Assembly: GCF_014107495.1 (NCBI RefSeq) | Contig: NZ_CP041969.1 | Location: 806,001 to 870,000 of the forward strand | Length of the DNA stretch: 64,000 nt | Reading direction: 5' to 3' | DNA from: Cohnella cholangitidis | GTDB lineage: Bacteria > Bacillota > Bacilli > Paenibacillales > Paenibacillaceae | In this document: positions 63,958-64,000 of the stretch, one piece after another | Layout of the letters: every line of letters starts with the position of its first letter | Position numbering within the stretch: position 1 is the stretch's first letter | Made by a program: the position numbers and the translations under genes | The notes under the pieces: model-generated | Told to the model about the DNA's origin: nothing | The model's database searches: none | The model's input: the letters and a program-made list of their open reading frames with translations, nothing else

Positions 63958-64000
63958 TTAGCGTCCTCCCTTATCTGGCCATAGCCCTTTTTTCCGTAGC
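63958..64000 (-). CDS. yqeG: 3' end of yqeG (HAD-family phosphatase), partial
   Basis: The last 13 codons of a leftward gene end in TAA at 63958-63960, 4 bases before the yqeH ATG; the residues LRKKGLWPDKGGR resemble the basic end of YqeG, which precedes yqeH in B. subtilis. The gene continues beyond the window. Confidence 0.5.
   Translation of the reverse strand, partial: LRKKGLWPDKGGR

Overview
The window looks like a chromosomal segment of a spore-forming, Gram-positive member of the Bacillota, most likely Paenibacillaceae (Paenibacillus/Cohnella-like). This is inferred from the late-competence/ribosome-assembly neighbourhood known from Bacillus subtilis (yqeG-yqeH-aroE-yhbY-nadD-yqeK-rsfS-yqeM ... 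comER-comEA-comEB-comEC ... holA), from a T-box in front of leuS, AGGAGG-type ribosome binding sites, S-layer homology (SLH) proteins, ECF sigma/anti-sigma pairs and matches to the Spo0A box. Almost all genes lie on the minus strand. No rRNA, tRNA, CRISPR array or insertion sequence was seen.

Layout from low to high coordinates. 0.1-5.1 kb: holA and two divergent ECF sigma/anti-sigma loci sitting between holA and comEC. 5.1-11.3 kb: the late competence genes comEC, comEB, comEA and comER, with a PLP sulfhydrylase gene (metY-like) inserted between comEB and comEA. comEC carries a one-base frameshift and comEA an in-frame amber codon, so DNA uptake is probably lost, unless these are sequence errors. 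11.4-14.2 kb: leuS with its T-box leader. 14.2-17.2 kb: a TetR repressor divergent from an MMPL/RND-type exporter.

17.3-55.3 kb is the remarkable part: about 38 kb, all minus strand except one small gene, combining two export machines. Unit A (about 55.3 down to 34.5 kb) is a Gram-positive Tad-like pilus system: two divergent MinD-like proteins, an SAF-domain membrane protein, a CpaF/TadA ATPase with a membrane anchor, a fused TadB-TadC platform, six or so short pilin-like proteins, a 1881-residue secreted protein with an ALK/LTK-type glycine-rich domain, two SLH proteins, an M23 peptidase and small helical proteins. Unit B (33.9 down to 17.3 kb) is a type VII (ESX/Yuk) system: FHA-containing EssC ATPase, YukD, WXG100 proteins, a GH19-type cell-wall hydrolase with a WXG/LXG-like N-terminus, a DUF3298 secreted protein, a lipoprotein and a TslA-like reverse-order lipase (two candidate toxin/immunity pairs), then a Ser/Thr kinase fused to a VWA domain, a PP2C phosphatase, an EssB-like pseudokinase with one membrane segment and a TadZ-like ATPase. 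The two units sit back to back and share a theme (TadZ-like proteins at both ends; FHA, kinase and phosphatase), suggesting one hybrid surface/secretion system under phosphorylation control. A promoter with two Spo0A boxes just upstream lies at the head of unit A.

55.3-55.8 kb is a gene-free stretch of about 520 bases with that promoter, a candidate plus-strand small RNA and the purA terminator. 55.8-58.1 kb: a divergent adenylosuccinate synthetase paralogue facing a LysR regulator. 58.1-64 kb: the conserved yqe housekeeping operon (methyltransferase, cvfB, rsfS, yqeK, nadD, yhbY, aroE, yqeH, end of yqeG).

Three genes (comEC, the kinase-VWA gene, the TadZ-like gene) are each broken by what looks like one missing G/C in a short G/C run, a pattern that should be checked as possible sequencing error before any biology is built on it.
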